Shown here piece after piece: positions 9,237 through 18,892 of a stretch of DNA of 64,000 nucleotides. The notes beneath the pieces are model-generated. The model had not been told where the DNA came from, searched no databases, and was given only the letters and a program-made list of their open reading frames with translations. This DNA is from Craspedostauros australis. Lineage: Eukaryota > Bacillariophyta > Bacillariophyceae > Mastogloiales > Achnanthaceae. The stretch lies in NCBI GenBank assembly GCA_026770025.1, contig JAMXDE010000003.1, positions 2,604,001-2,668,000 on the forward strand, given 5' to 3'. The first letter of the stretch is position 1, and the number at the start of each line of letters is the position of its first letter. Position numbers and translations under genes: made by a program.

Positions 9237-12200
9237 ATGGAGATACATCGACCATCCAACATGAACGTGACAGCCCCCAGCGTCGCCAACATGAACGATG
9301 CCACCAAGCCCATCAGACCAGGAACCATCAGCAATGGCAATGCCGACAGCAGTCGCAACAACAAGCAATCCAATGGAGACAACACCAAGTCAATCGACTT
9401 CTCCAATCTTCACTTCATCGGTCGCCAGGATGAGCGCAGGCAGCTCACAGAAGCGTACGCTAATGTCGTGCGTCGAAGCGCTTCGGAGGACGCACCGAAC
9501 AAGCACGGTGCGATGCCAGCGGTCATGGTTTGGGGCCAGAGCGGCACGGGAAAGTCCTGCCTCATCAAGCAGTTCGTTGATGATGTGTCCTCACCACTTG
9601 CCTCGCCTCGAACTGCAACGGCCAACATGGCCGCAGCGGCTTCCTCCACTCAACCGCAACCGCAACTGCAAGCGCTGCAAACACCGAGATCGTCGGGACC
9701 GTGCTACTTCATCCAAGGCAAGCATGATGAACACACTGGCGCGAGCGATCCATTCTCGGCGATCACGCAAGCGCTCAAAGGTCTTTCCGACCTCCTGCGA
9801 TCAGAACCCGAGAAGGAGGTGTCACGGGTGCGACACTGCGTGAAGGAAGCGCTGGGTGACGAGGCCACGGCGGTCGTGTCGATGGTGCCTGCACTGTCCA
9901 TCCTCTTCCAGGATTCCTCCGGCGAGTCCCATTTGGGACAGAGCACCGCGGGCTTGTCCTCCTCATCCGCCGAATCGAGCTCAGCATCCGAGGAAGTCCA
10001 GGCCGTGGCCGCTGCGCTCGAGCGCAACAACGTCACCAACGTCTCCTGGAAACGTCTGCAGTACACCTTCGTCACCTTCATCCGAGCGCTGGCCACGTCG
10101 GAACGGCCGCTCGTCCTCTTCCTCGACGACCTGCAGTGGGCCTCGCGGGTCACCACCGAGCTGCTGTCCACCCTGCTGGCGGATCCGGGCCTCAAGTACT
10201 TCTTCTTCATCGGCGCAATCCGTCAGGACGCCAACCCTCATGGAGAGGATGCCGATGCCGTCCTGCCATTGCCTCATGATGCGCCCGTGTCCGTCATGCT
10301 CGATGGCCTGCGTGATAAGCACCGCCGCCTCATGCTCGACGTCCATCTCTCCAACCTCAATCCATCCCAATTGACGGCTTGGATTTCGACCATCCTGCAA
10401 GAAAAGGACGGGGACGCCGAAGCTCAACAGAGCATCGCCAAACTTTCGCGACGGTTGCATTCCAGAACCCACGGCAACGTCTACTTCACCATCCAGGCGT
10501 TGGAACAAATGTACCGCGCCAAGATGATCTTTTACGATCACAAGAGGTCTCACTGGAATTGGAAATGGCCGCAATCCGCCCACGCGGCGCGACACCAGAG
10601 CAGCGACGCTTCCCACGGATACACCGTCAGCACCGCAGCCAACACCAGCACGCACGACGACGACTTCGATGGTGGCGCCACCTTTGAGCTGAGCAACAAC
10701 ATCATCGACATCATCGCCAACAAGTTGCGTCTCTTGCCACCTCGGATTCGCACAGCCTTGACGCTCGCGTCCTACATCCGCAGCAACTTCGATCTGGACG
10801 TGCTGCAAGCCGTCATGGATTCCGAGTTGCGGCATGGGGACTATGCCAAGATGAACGATCTCGTCTTCCACGACGACACTTCGGAGAACTCCCGCCCTAC
10901 ACCCTCCGCCAACAGCGTCGACCAGGACGGGGAAGCCGCGAAGTCAGCATCCGTCCACAATTCTAGCCTGGAATCGCTTCTCGAGAAGGCCGTCCTGGAG
11001 GGACTGCTCAACAATACGATCGGAGGGACGACGTACCGGTTCGCTCACGATCGCATCAAGGAGGCGGCACAAAGCCTCATTCCCCTCTCCATCGATCGCG
11101 CAACCAAGAAGCATGGTAGCACCCGCACTCGCAGCGCGAAGAACTTCGCCACTCCCACTGTCAAAGCGAGGCACTCAGAGCCTACCGGAACGCGCCTCAA
11201 CAACAGACAGAGGCTCAAGTACCGCATCGGAAGATGCCTCTGGAAGTACTGCCAAGAGAAGGAAAACACCGACGATCTCGATGACCATGGTCTGATGTTC
11301 GTGGCTGCCGACCACCTCAACAGCGTCCCTTCCAAGACCTTCGCCTTCATGGCATCCGTTAATCTGGAGGTTGGCAAGAAGGCACTGAGCTTGGCGGCCG
11401 TCATGTCAGCGTCCAATTACCTTGACCAGGCTGATGCTGCTCTGCGCTCGCACCAGCGCAAGTCGTCCACATCGGGTGGGATGTGGAAGGAGAACTACGA
11501 GCTGGCACTGGAATTGTACCGTTACCGAATCGATGCAAAGCTCGCACTGGGTAACTATGAGGTCGGGTACAAGCTGAGCGAAGTGCTGATGGAGAATGCC
11601 CGCAACGTCGAGGACAAGCTGCACACCTTCTCTTCCATGGCATCAGCGATGGGCGCGCAGCACCGTGATGCTGACAGCCTCAAGCTCAGCATGCAGGGCG
11701 CGCAGCAGCTGGGCATCTATCCCAAAAAATGGTTCCTCCTGCATGCCATCAGCGGCATGATCAGCCTCAGGCGTTTCTTCCGCACCCATACCGACGAGGA
11801 TGTGCTCGAACTCCCCGCCAGCACAGACTCCAAGGTGCTGGGAGGCATGCGTTCCATCACGCACATCGTCATCCGGTCGTTCTTGCAGAAGGACATCCTG
11901 ACTATGATCGTGGCCGTCTGCAAGTTGATGCAGCTCTCGATCCGACACGGCGTCGCCGATGCCACGGCATTCGCCATTGCCAGCTACGGCGTCATCTGCG
12001 CGTTTCAGCACGAACAGCAGGCGGCGATGAGATGCGTGGGGCTGTCCCGCAGATTGCTGAGCCGGTTCAACGACAAGCGTCTGTACGGATGGACCAACTT
12101 TTACAACGTCTTCTTCGTTGAGATTTGGTGCTGCCCCGTCGAGCACAGCCTTTCGCGACTGAAGGAGGCGTACACTACGTCCTTGGAGGTCGGCGAATTC

Positions 12201-13358
12201 GAAGTCGCCACCCTTTGCTGGTTTGCTTCGCTCACGACGACATACTTCGACAGCAAGTTGCTGCAGCCGTTGATGAAGATAGGTGAAGATCTCCTCAACC
12301 ACAAAGTCATGTTCAACGTGGATACGTTGGGGTCCTTCCCCGGCGAATTCGTCGTGACCATCAAGCGAATGGCCGGCGTTCTCCCGTTGGATTGGAAGGA
12401 AGCCCAGGAATTCTCGGAAACCGACATCGCCAAGGCCGATCGCTACAACCTTATCGGCGGAGCATGGTCCAGGCTGAACCTCGCCGTCTACTTCCTGAAG
12501 CACGAGCTGACGGAGAAGCTTTGGACGATCCTGATCAAGGTCGGAGTCGACGATGCGTACACCATGCTGACGCCGATGATCTTCGCGGGTGGCATCATGG
12601 CAGCTGGGCGGTACCGACAAACGAAGAAGAAGAAGTACCGGAAGATGCTGAAGGAATGCAGGAGCAAGCTCAAGACGATGGCCTTCCAAAGCGGCCCCAA
12701 CTGCTTGCACCGCAGCCTCATCCTGCAGGCCGAAGAGACGTCGTTCAAATCCAAGAAACGAAGTCAGACCGCCATCATGAACCAGTACGACACCGCCATC
12801 GCCGTGTCCAAGAAGGGTGATCACATGCAGGAATCGGCGCTGTGCTGCGAGTTGGCAGGCGACTACCTGCTCTCGACGAAGAAGGCTGCCAACAGGGCCC
12901 TGAGCATGAGCTACTTCACCCACGCATACGAACTGTACAACGACTGGGGTGGCATGGCGAAGGTGAAGGACCTGGAAGCTCGGCGCGGAGGCTGCATCAA
13001 GAAGACAGTCATCGCCGAGAAACGGAAGGAGCATGCGGATCGCCTTCACAAGGCAAACAACATGGTCGAAGGAAATGATACCGAAAACATCGTTAGCTTG
13101 CCGCTCACGTCGGGCGGTTCCCTGTCGCTGGACGGTCCATCGACGTTTGGAGGAGCCGGTCTAGGACAAGGGGTGATCTCGTTGGCGATGGAGACCCGCG
13201 AAACCCACAGCAAGATGGAGAGTGCGTCGAAGACGACGTCTGGGTCAGGAACCAATCTGGGTAGCAGCGTCGAAAGCAAGGGTATGATGAGCGGTGGCGG
13301 GCACAACGAGACCGATGATGATGTCTCCATTCTCACGACTGACTCACAAGAGGAGTGA
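9237..13358 (+). CDS. Large predicted ATPase (AAA_16/COG3899-like) with helical C-terminal region, 1373 aa
   Basis: A STAND/AAA-type signalling ATPase. The start is ATG 9237; upstream in-frame sequence is low complexity with no ATG. A short disordered leader comes first. From about residue 60 the AAA_16 signature FIGRQDERRQL appears, then Walker A GQSGTGKS (residues 100-107) and Walker B LVLFLDDLQWA near 292-302. A winged-helix-like segment and a long alpha-helical, TPR-like region follow (SNYLDQADAALR, CCELAGDYLLS), as in the ATPase modules of PknK, COG3899 proteins and soluble adenylyl cyclase. The Ser/Gly-rich tail is probably disordered. The related proteins I know from diatoms often carry a kinase or cyclase domain; none is present here, so the output partner is unknown. 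The gene has a single exon. Confidence is high for the ATPase and low for the role. Confidence 0.85.
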   Translation: MEIHRPSNMNVTAPSVANMNDATKPIRPGTISNGNADSSRNNKQSNGDNTKSIDFSNLHFIGRQDERRQLTEAYANVVRRSASEDAPNKHGAMPAVMVWGQSGTGKSCLIKQFVDDVSSPLASPRTATANMAAAASSTQPQPQLQALQTPRSSGPCYFIQGKHDEHTGASDPFSAITQALKGLSDLLRSEPEKEVSRVRHCVKEALGDEATAVVSMVPALSILFQDSSGESHLGQSTAGLSSSSAESSSASEEVQAVAAALERNNVTNVSWKRLQYTFVTFIRALATSERPLVLFLDDLQWASRVTTELLSTLLADPGLKYFFFIGAIRQDANPHGEDADAVLPLPHDAPVSVMLDGLRDKHRRLMLDVHLSNLNPSQLTAWISTILQEKDGDAEAQQSIAKLSRRLHSRTHGNVYFTIQALEQMYRAKMIFYDHKRSHWNWKWPQSAHAARHQSSDASHGYTVSTAANTSTHDDDFDGGATFELSNNIIDIIANKLRLLPPRIRTALTLASYIRSNFDLDVLQAVMDSELRHGDYAKMNDLVFHDDTSENSRPTPSANSVDQDGEAAKSASVHNSSLESLLEKAVLEGLLNNTIGGTTYRFAHDRIKEAAQSLIPLSIDRATKKHGSTRTRSAKNFATPTVKARHSEPTGTRLNNRQRLKYRIGRCLWKYCQEKENTDDLDDHGLMFVAADHLNSVPSKTFAFMASVNLEVGKKALSLAAVMSASNYLDQADAALRSHQRKSSTSGGMWKENYELALELYRYRIDAKLALGNYEVGYKLSEVLMENARNVEDKLHTFSSMASAMGAQHRDADSLKLSMQGAQQLGIYPKKWFLLHAISGMISLRRFFRTHTDEDVLELPASTDSKVLGGMRSITHIVIRSFLQKDILTMIVAVCKLMQLSIRHGVADATAFAIASYGVICAFQHEQQAAMRCVGLSRRLLSRFNDKRLYGWTNFYNVFFVEIWCCPVEHSLSRLKEAYTTSLEVGEFEVATLCWFASLTTTYFDSKLLQPLMKIGEDLLNHKVMFNVDTLGSFPGEFVVTIKRMAGVLPLDWKEAQEFSETDIAKADRYNLIGGAWSRLNLAVYFLKHELTEKLWTILIKVGVDDAYTMLTPMIFAGGIMAAGRYRQTKKKKYRKMLKECRSKLKTMAFQSGPNCLHRSLILQAEETSFKSKKRSQTAIMNQYDTAIAVSKKGDHMQESALCCELAGDYLLSTKKAANRALSMSYFTHAYELYNDWGGMAKVKDLEARRGGCIKKTVIAEKRKEHADRLHKANNMVEGNDTENIVSLPLTSGGSLSLDGPSTFGGAGLGQGVISLAMETRETHSKMESASKTTSGSGTNLGSSVESKGMMSGGGHNETDDDVSILTTDSQEE

Positions 13359-13841
13359 GGTGAAGATCCGACCAGCTCTTGGCCTTGCTGATCGTCGCGT
13401 CATGTAAACAGCACAGTACAGTACAGCACAACACAGCACTATGTACACACGTAGAGACGTATCTACGATACGAACCATGCAAGTACCAAGACAAGCATAA
13501 CATCCATAATAGAATATACAACAGCCTTTGCAAGTACAAGGATTACCGGGATTGTGGACGCATCCGCAGCCACACAGTCCTCTGTAGCGAAAGGGATTAC
13601 GAGGCATTCAAATGCATCGCCAAGTGCTCTACGCTAGTCTTGTCGATGTGTCCACGCCACGCTCTGTTCGAAAGCACTCCGCCGCTCTTCCGTCCTCTGT
13701 GAGATCTCCAATTTAGGATGCGGCTGTCTCCCTTTTCGAGAAATGTACGTAGGTATGTCCACCTGGCAACGAACAATTCATGAATCAATGCATGCCCAAT
13801 CTGAGGATGAATGCGGCACTCCGCTGTCGCTCTGTTGCTGT
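13359..13841. other. Convergent intergenic spacer
   Basis: About 480 bp between the 3' ends of two convergent genes. It contains a short AC-rich simple stretch (ACAGTACAGTACAGCACAACACAGCAC, 13412-13438). No gene is supported. Confidence 0.4.
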
Positions 13842-14636
13842 TTACTGCTCTTCTTCCACGCGCTTCCACAATGCCAGACCGCCGCCTCCGCCTCTCGCCG
13901 TCGCGATTTGATCATCAGCGCTGATCCAATTGAAGAAGGCGCGCTTGCCCTTCCTGTTCAACTCTACATTGTTCTCGCTGCCCAAGCCCGACTTGGCGCC
14001 CAGATTGGCAGCCTCCCCGGCCTTGAGCTGGACGTCGAAGGTGTTGAGGATCTGAATCTTATCAAAGTCGAACGTCACCTTCGTCATGCCATTCTTGGAG
14101 GCCGTCCAATCGAAGTCGCCGCTGAACTTGAGGAGCGGGAAGTCGCCGACGTAGATTCCATTTTGAATCTTGGCATCGCCAAAGGTTTGCACGGCCTTGA
14201 TGGGGAAGTAGTTGATGCGACCAGAACGCTTTTGGGTGTTGATGGTGCCCGTGGTGAAGACGAGGCGCCACGAGTTCGGCGCGTCACTGTCGCTGCTGGA
14301 CAAGGCCTGCAGCGTGCGGTCGGCTTGCTGGGAATCGTCGCGATTCTTTTGCCTCATGAGCTTCTCCAGATCCAGCAGGGCTTGCACGACCGTGTCGCTG
14401 TTTTCCGCCTTGGTTTCGGCGGCGCGGCAGAGGATGGATTTGGCCTCGTTGATGGATTCGTCGATCGCTTCCGTGGAAGTCTTGGAAAGGAACAGTCGCG
14501 TCGTTCTGGCTGTCGCTGCGCCGGTGGTCGCCGTGGATTGCACCGTGAACGACGCAGCCGGAACCGCCGCCAGCAACAATGCCAGGGCGAGGCTCAGTGC
14601 GCACATCTTGCGTGCGTTGCGGCACTTGGAAATCAT
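13842..14636 (-). CDS. Plastid lipid-associated protein/fibrillin-like, 264 aa
   Basis: Probably a plastid lipid-binding protein of the PAP/fibrillin family, associated with thylakoids or plastoglobules. The start is ATG 14636 (MISKCRN); a second ATG 10 codons on (MCALSLALALLLAAVPAA) is also possible. The N-terminus is a classic signal peptide ending at PAAS-FTV, followed by a Ser/Thr/Arg-rich stretch without acidic residues. This is the bipartite presequence layout with Phe at +1 found in complex red plastids. The mature part has a helical start, then the fibrillin-like beta pattern: NSWRLVFTTGTI, GRINYFPIKAVQTF and IQNGIYVGDFPLLKFSGDFDW. It ends in ALWKRV, like the C-terminal W-x-R of the family. 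TAA is at 13842-13844. Overall family confidence is moderate because the sequence is divergent. Confidence 0.65.
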   Translation of the reverse strand: MISKCRNARKMCALSLALALLLAAVPAASFTVQSTATTGAATARTTRLFLSKTSTEAIDESINEAKSILCRAAETKAENSDTVVQALLDLEKLMRQKNRDDSQQADRTLQALSSSDSDAPNSWRLVFTTGTINTQKRSGRINYFPIKAVQTFGDAKIQNGIYVGDFPLLKFSGDFDWTASKNGMTKVTFDFDKIQILNTFDVQLKAGEAANLGAKSGLGSENNVELNRKGKRAFFNWISADDQIATARGGGGGLALWKRVEEEQ

Positions 14637-15667
14637 CTTTGGCGTCACGAGAGGAGACGAGTTGCTTTGATTTGGGTTGCTGTCGGTATGGGTATGGGTG
14701 TGGGTATGGTACGATGGATGATGAAGATGGAGAGGTGTTGTCCACGCTGTCCACAATGATCGTGCGTGATGATTGTGCTTGTTGCCAACGAAGGTGTTTG
14801 GGTTTGTGCAGCGGCGGAGCGTGTCATGGCGCGAACACGTTCTGGCTCAAAAGATACGGATTTGACCGTGACGTCATCATCGCCGCAACCAACAACCAGC
14901 CCTCTTTTCTCCATCCTGGTTGCGGCTCACGCACCAATCATCAAACACGACATGGTGTCCACTGCCGTGAGACCAAGGACGCGATGGTACTCCATTCCGA
15001 CATGGGCGGTCAAGAAGCCGATCAAGGGGCTACACTGCTCGAACGTCGCATTCGAGAGTGCAATTGGAAGCTACGATTGCTTCCTCTCTGCGACCATTGG
15101 GTGATGCATCAGCAGAAGAGAAGTCGTGCGCGGGTTTAGGACCAGCAACCATCACAGCAATCAGAATACCCCACTGCGAGTATGAACAAGGCAATGTCCA
15201 AGGGCAAGCTTGTGTGTCCGTTCCCACCCATCCCATTTTCGGCCGACGATTCGGATACACACCGGCAAACGAGAATGCAGAGGAATTGAAAGCCAAGAAC
15301 ACGCAACTGCAGATGTGTGACATCTGCTGCGGTCCCACAACAAGAATTCACTTCAGGCCGCGGCATTGGTGTCGAACGAATGCCAAGCACGACCTATGCG
15401 TCTTCCGTGCTATTGCTCCAGGTTCACTCAATGCCACAGTTAGGTTGGTGTCAGCGAGCTCCATGATGACACAGACGAGACACGCGAAAGGCACGCAAGT
15501 AGAAATGTCATGAATTCTGGGGGTGCCTACTCATTACTCGGAAGTGCTGATGGAATTGACCATGCTGCGGGCTTTTCCATCTCGGGGTGATGCAATACAG
15601 GACGCGCGTGTTTCATCGAGCGCGGTTGTATCGCTCACTGCTTGTTTTGTGTTGGGCGTGCAACTAC
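14637..15667. other. Spacer with no supported gene
   Basis: About 1.03 kb upstream of the fibrillin-like gene and downstream of the next minus-strand gene. A GGTATGGGTATGGGTGTGGG simple stretch lies near 14684-14710 in the fibrillin 5' leader. Frames up to 151 codons (15058-15513, +) have no recognisable content. Confidence 0.3.
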
Positions 15668-16597
15668 CTACGCATCGCGCGGCAACAAATACAGCATGTG
15701 CCTGCGATGCGTCTCCGCACGCAGTGATGCAATGGACTCATGTTCTGCCAATGTCGCATCGCGGAAGAGGCCGGAGATGAAGGTGCTGGTGATGGTCTGG
15801 TTGCGAGTAACGGCCTCGACGAGCCGCATCCAAAATCGATCATCCACGGAGTCCCGCTTGTCCGCGACGTCAAGCTCCACCAGCTTGGCGGATGCCTCGA
15901 CCGCCTTGCCCAATGCCTGCCCATCGATAGTGGTTTGGAACAGTTTGAGCACTTCGACCTTGGAAGCTTGATCGTCCAGGTGTTTGCAGAGCGCAGCGCC
16001 GCAGTCTGAGAAAGTGCAATTCATGAGCTGCAGCGTGATAGTGTGGTTCACCAACCATTTGCATCCCGCCCGGCTGATGTTCTCCATGGCATCTATGTTG
16101 ATGTAGTCGAGCTCCTCGATGTCGCTGGACATCAGCATTTCCAACAACCACGGAGCGTACACATCGTTGATGACCTTCACGCGAGAGTTGTCATTCTTGA
16201 AGCCCTGGATGAGGATGCGCATGGCGCGCTTGATCTCCTTGAGCAGAGTTTCGTTGCACAGGTCAGTCTCCTTCACTTTCACTCTTACGTTGTGAAAGGT
16301 AGTGAGATGGAACAGACCTGGCGTGGCTGCCTTGTGGCTGGTGTGGCAGAAGACGAATGGGCCCATCTCGAAGAACGGTTGCTTAAGCACGATGCGGCGT
16401 TTGACTTCTTTCTCCACGTCAAGAGTGGTGCGGTCCATCATTTTCTCGATGGCGACGACCTTGGTGATTCTCGTCATGTCTCGGCCAGAATCTGCAGTGA
16501 GAAAAAGATAAACCGCGGCTGCCACGCCAAGGGTGGATGCCACGATTTCACCGAAGAGCACGATACCGGGGTGTCTGCAGATGTTGAAGGCTGCCAT
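15668..16597 (-). CDS. Membrane-anchored protein with possible leucine-rich repeat-like region, 309 aa
   Basis: Function not recognised. ATG 16597 opens a 309-codon frame. Residues ~12-34 (IVLFGEIVASTLGVAAAVYLFL) form a single hydrophobic segment, so the protein is likely a signal-anchored membrane protein. The C-terminal half has repeating hydrophobic/Leu patterns such as ALCKHLDDQASKVEVLKLF, then LVELDVADKR and WMRLVEAVTRNQTIT. These resemble ribonuclease-inhibitor-type leucine-rich repeats ('L..L.L......G...L...L...N..L') but are too degenerate to assert. Single exon, with no close gene partner. Alternative: a lineage-specific protein with plain helical structure. Confidence 0.55.
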   Translation of the reverse strand: MAAFNICRHPGIVLFGEIVASTLGVAAAVYLFLTADSGRDMTRITKVVAIEKMMDRTTLDVEKEVKRRIVLKQPFFEMGPFVFCHTSHKAATPGLFHLTTFHNVRVKVKETDLCNETLLKEIKRAMRILIQGFKNDNSRVKVINDVYAPWLLEMLMSSDIEELDYINIDAMENISRAGCKWLVNHTITLQLMNCTFSDCGAALCKHLDDQASKVEVLKLFQTTIDGQALGKAVEASAKLVELDVADKRDSVDDRFWMRLVEAVTRNQTITSTFISGLFRDATLAEHESIASLRAETHRRHMLYLLPRDA

Positions 16598-16944
16598 GGC
16601 CGTAGAGACGTTTTAGTTTGATTGCTCTCTGATTGGTATTGGGAGATGTTGGCTCAATGCATATCAACTGAGAAGAAGGATGTTGTGTGCAGAACGACGT
16701 CAGAGAGTCTGGATGCGTGTTCGAGATTGATCGCACCCTGTCATTGCATTTGCATTCGTCGCGGACCGGAACACGTGGGCACCTCCAACAATGACAACAT
16801 CGGATTGGCACTCAATGCGATCATGACATTGGTCGCACAGCTGTGAACATTGTGAGGTCATGACGACTTTGTGGTGCTGCAAGTGTCAGACATGTTGGAG
16901 GAAACCCTTCGTCGCACGTTGCAAACGGACTACAGGCCAACCAC
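16598..16944. other. Spacer carrying the left target-site copy
   Basis: About 350 bp between the 5' end of the minus-strand membrane protein gene and copia element 1; no gene seen. The last five bases (ACCAC, 16940-16944) are the left target-site duplication of the element. Confidence 0.4.
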
Positions 16945-17225
16945 TGTTGGTGCATCAGGCCAAATTGTGAGAGGCGAAGGCACGAAACCGCCAATGACCC
17001 GTGACGTCACCAAACGGTGCGAAACAACAGCAGGCAGCCACCACCAGCACCACGCAAGCAAACCAAGGGAAAACAACAGAGACAGCAACAGCAACAGCAA
17101 AACAGACATAAAACCAATTCAAAGTATCTGATTATACACACCCACACCAATCTCACTGTACGACATCTGGATTGACCTTCGGTTGATAGCCGGGTAGCAT
17201 CCGGTGTTGAGCAGTTGCCTCAACA
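16945..17225 (+). repeat. 5' LTR of copia element 1
   Basis: 281 bp, TGTTGG...CAACA. It contains the palindrome GTGACGTCAC (17001-17010), a full CRE-type site, presumably in U3, and a segment at 17111-17126 complementary to the sequence directly after the LTR. Confidence 0.95.
17002..17009 (+). promoter_or_regulatory. CRE-like TGACGTCA in the LTR
   Basis: A perfect 8-bp bZIP (CREB/ATF-type) palindrome 57 bp into the LTR, repeated in the 3' LTR at 22090-22097. Its position upstream of the presumed transcription start fits an LTR enhancer. Binding is inferred from the motif only. Confidence 0.5.
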
Positions 17226-17241
17226 TACTTTGAATTGGTTT
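17226..17241 (+). promoter_or_regulatory. Primer-binding position, complementary to the element's own LTR
   Basis: The 16 bases directly after the LTR, TACTTTGAATTGGTTT, are the exact reverse complement of 17111-17126 within the LTR; counting the last LTR base the match is 17 bp. They do not begin TGG, as expected for a tRNA 3'-end primer. This suggests priming by the element's own RNA, as in Tf1 of fission yeast, or at least a stable stem in the RNA leader. Confidence 0.6.
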
Positions 17242-17257
17242 GCGCTTCGTCGTCACG

Positions 17258-17698
17258 ATGAGCACAGACACAAAGGTCAAGCCGACAAAGCCGAAGGGCG
17301 AAGGAGGCAAGACAAACAACAACAACAACAACAAAAACCGATCGCCGTTCGTCAAGGCGGTCAAGTTCGAAGGAGCATGCACCGACCTAAAGGGCATGGT
17401 GTTTGACTGTGTGACATCACGCACCAAACAAGCCGAGGACTTCAAACAGACGCTGGAGGCCATCAAGGTCTACGCCGGCACCACCTACGGTCCACGAGTC
17501 GCACACGCCGTCGAGTCGCTCACCACACCAGTCATCGACGAGCCAGAGGACTACCCTGATGACGCCACCCCCATCATGAAGAAGAAATGGGAGAAGAAGT
17601 ACAGCAAGTATGAAGACAGGGTGGAACGGATGAACGAGGACATGCAAAAGCTGTACTCTGTCGTATGGGGCCAATGCTCGGACTCCATGCGGGCCTGA
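17258..17698 (+). CDS. Gag N-terminal part of copia element 1, ends at an in-frame TGA
   Basis: The frame opens at ATG 17258 (MSTDTKVKPTKPKGE), just 32 bases after the LTR, with a Lys/Asn-rich start including a run of Asn, and runs 146 codons to TGA at 17696-17698. The same frame is open directly after the stop and continues with Gag-like sequence (IQETNGYEEIKEEMD). The TGA is therefore either a nonsense mutation inside gag or a read-through codon. The next part of the frame carries the rest of Gag. Confidence 0.7.
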   Translation: MSTDTKVKPTKPKGEGGKTNNNNNNKNRSPFVKAVKFEGACTDLKGMVFDCVTSRTKQAEDFKQTLEAIKVYAGTTYGPRVAHAVESLTTPVIDEPEDYPDDATPIMKKKWEKKYSKYEDRVERMNEDMQKLYSVVWGQCSDSMRA

Positions 17699-18892
17699 AT
17701 ACAGGAGACCAACGGGTACGAGGAGATCAAGGAAGAAATGGATGTGATCGAGCTGATCAAGCTGATCAAGAACATCACTTTCAACTACAACACGCACAAA
17801 CACCCCATCGTCGCCTCCCACGAAATGCAGAAAGCATACTTCACCATCAAGCAAGGAAAGCGACAGAGCGTGCAGGATTACCATGAGGCGTTCACCGCCA
17901 TCATCGATGTGAATCAAACACTCGACACAGGCATCACCAACAACCCAGGGGTGGTCAAATGGGCACTCGACCTCGAAGACGATGAAGACGTCGCCACCGC
18001 CATGCAGTCGGACCTCGCAGACGATACCCGCAACCAATGTCACGCAGTCGCATTTCTCCTGGGCGCGGATATCTCTCGATTCGGTGGGCTGCTCGAACAC
18101 CTACACAACGAATACCTCATGGGGTATGACAGCTACCCTGCAAACATGCCAACAGCGCTGACCTTACTCAACCACTGGTCCCACGACCCACGCAACGTAG
18201 CAGGCGCACACACACCGCGTCACACGGGCATGGCATTCGCGCAACAGAACGCAACTGACACCAAATGCGAGCGGTGCGGTCGCACCAACCACACCACGGA
18301 TGAGTGCTATGCTAAATTCCACGAGAATGGCACGGTGCTTGTCAACACCACCGGATGGCACGCCCACGACAGCAACGACTACGACTACGACTACGACTAC
18401 GACTACGACAACAACGAATTTGTATTCATGCAGGTCGATCATCACACACATGGGGATCTCGCCTTCAGCCAACCGTCGACACCCATTCCCAACCGATGGG
18501 TTCTGTTGGACAACCAATCCACCGTCGACGTTTTCTCCAACCATCACCTTCTTCGCGACATTCACACCGTCAACAAAACACTCACCATCCACTGCAACGC
18601 GGGGACAGCCACCACCGATCAACAAGGCACGCTTCCTGGGTATGGACTTGTATGGTACCACCCCGAAGGAGTGGCCAATATTCTGTCTCTCAGCAAGGTG
18701 AAGTCCATGTTTCGCGTCACCTACGACAGCAACAACACCAACCAATTCGTCGTACACAAGCCAGACGGCACCACGCAGATCTTCCGCGAATCCAACAACG
18801 GACTGTACTACCTTGACACCGGAGCCATCCACAAAAACGTACTCATCAACACAGTAGCCGATAACAAGTCTAGATTCTCGTCTACCGACTAA
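17699..18892 (+). CDS. Gag C-terminal part and protease of copia element 1
   Basis: In-frame continuation of gag after the TGA; the first ATG is at 17738. It contains a CCHC zinc knuckle, CERCGRTNHTTDEC (18266-18307), an Asp/Tyr-rich microsatellite-coded stretch at 18375-18410, and then the aspartic protease core LLDNQSTVD, whose catalytic Asp is encoded at 18509. The D-N-Q in place of the usual D-S/T-G is the form I associate with diatom copia elements. The frame stops at TAA 18890-18892, just before the integrase, and the downstream integrase-pol continues in the same frame. Confidence 0.75.
   Translation: MQETNGYEEIKEEMDVIELIKLIKNITFNYNTHKHPIVASHEMQKAYFTIKQGKRQSVQDYHEAFTAIIDVNQTLDTGITNNPGVVKWALDLEDDEDVATAMQSDLADDTRNQCHAVAFLLGADISRFGGLLEHLHNEYLMGYDSYPANMPTALTLLNHWSHDPRNVAGAHTPRHTGMAFAQQNATDTKCERCGRTNHTTDECYAKFHENGTVLVNTTGWHAHDSNDYDYDYDYDYDNNEFVFMQVDHHTHGDLAFSQPSTPIPNRWVLLDNQSTVDVFSNHHLLRDIHTVNKTLTIHCNAGTATTDQQGTLPGYGLVWYHPEGVANILSLSKVKSMFRVTYDSNNTNQFVVHKPDGTTQIFRESNNGLYYLDTGAIHKNVLINTVADNKSRFSSTD

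Noticed and set aside
12488-13049. Antisense frames up to 468 codons (11643-13049) across the AAA ATPase gene
   Set aside because: They are shadows of the GC-biased sense codons; the sense frame carries Walker motifs and is far longer.
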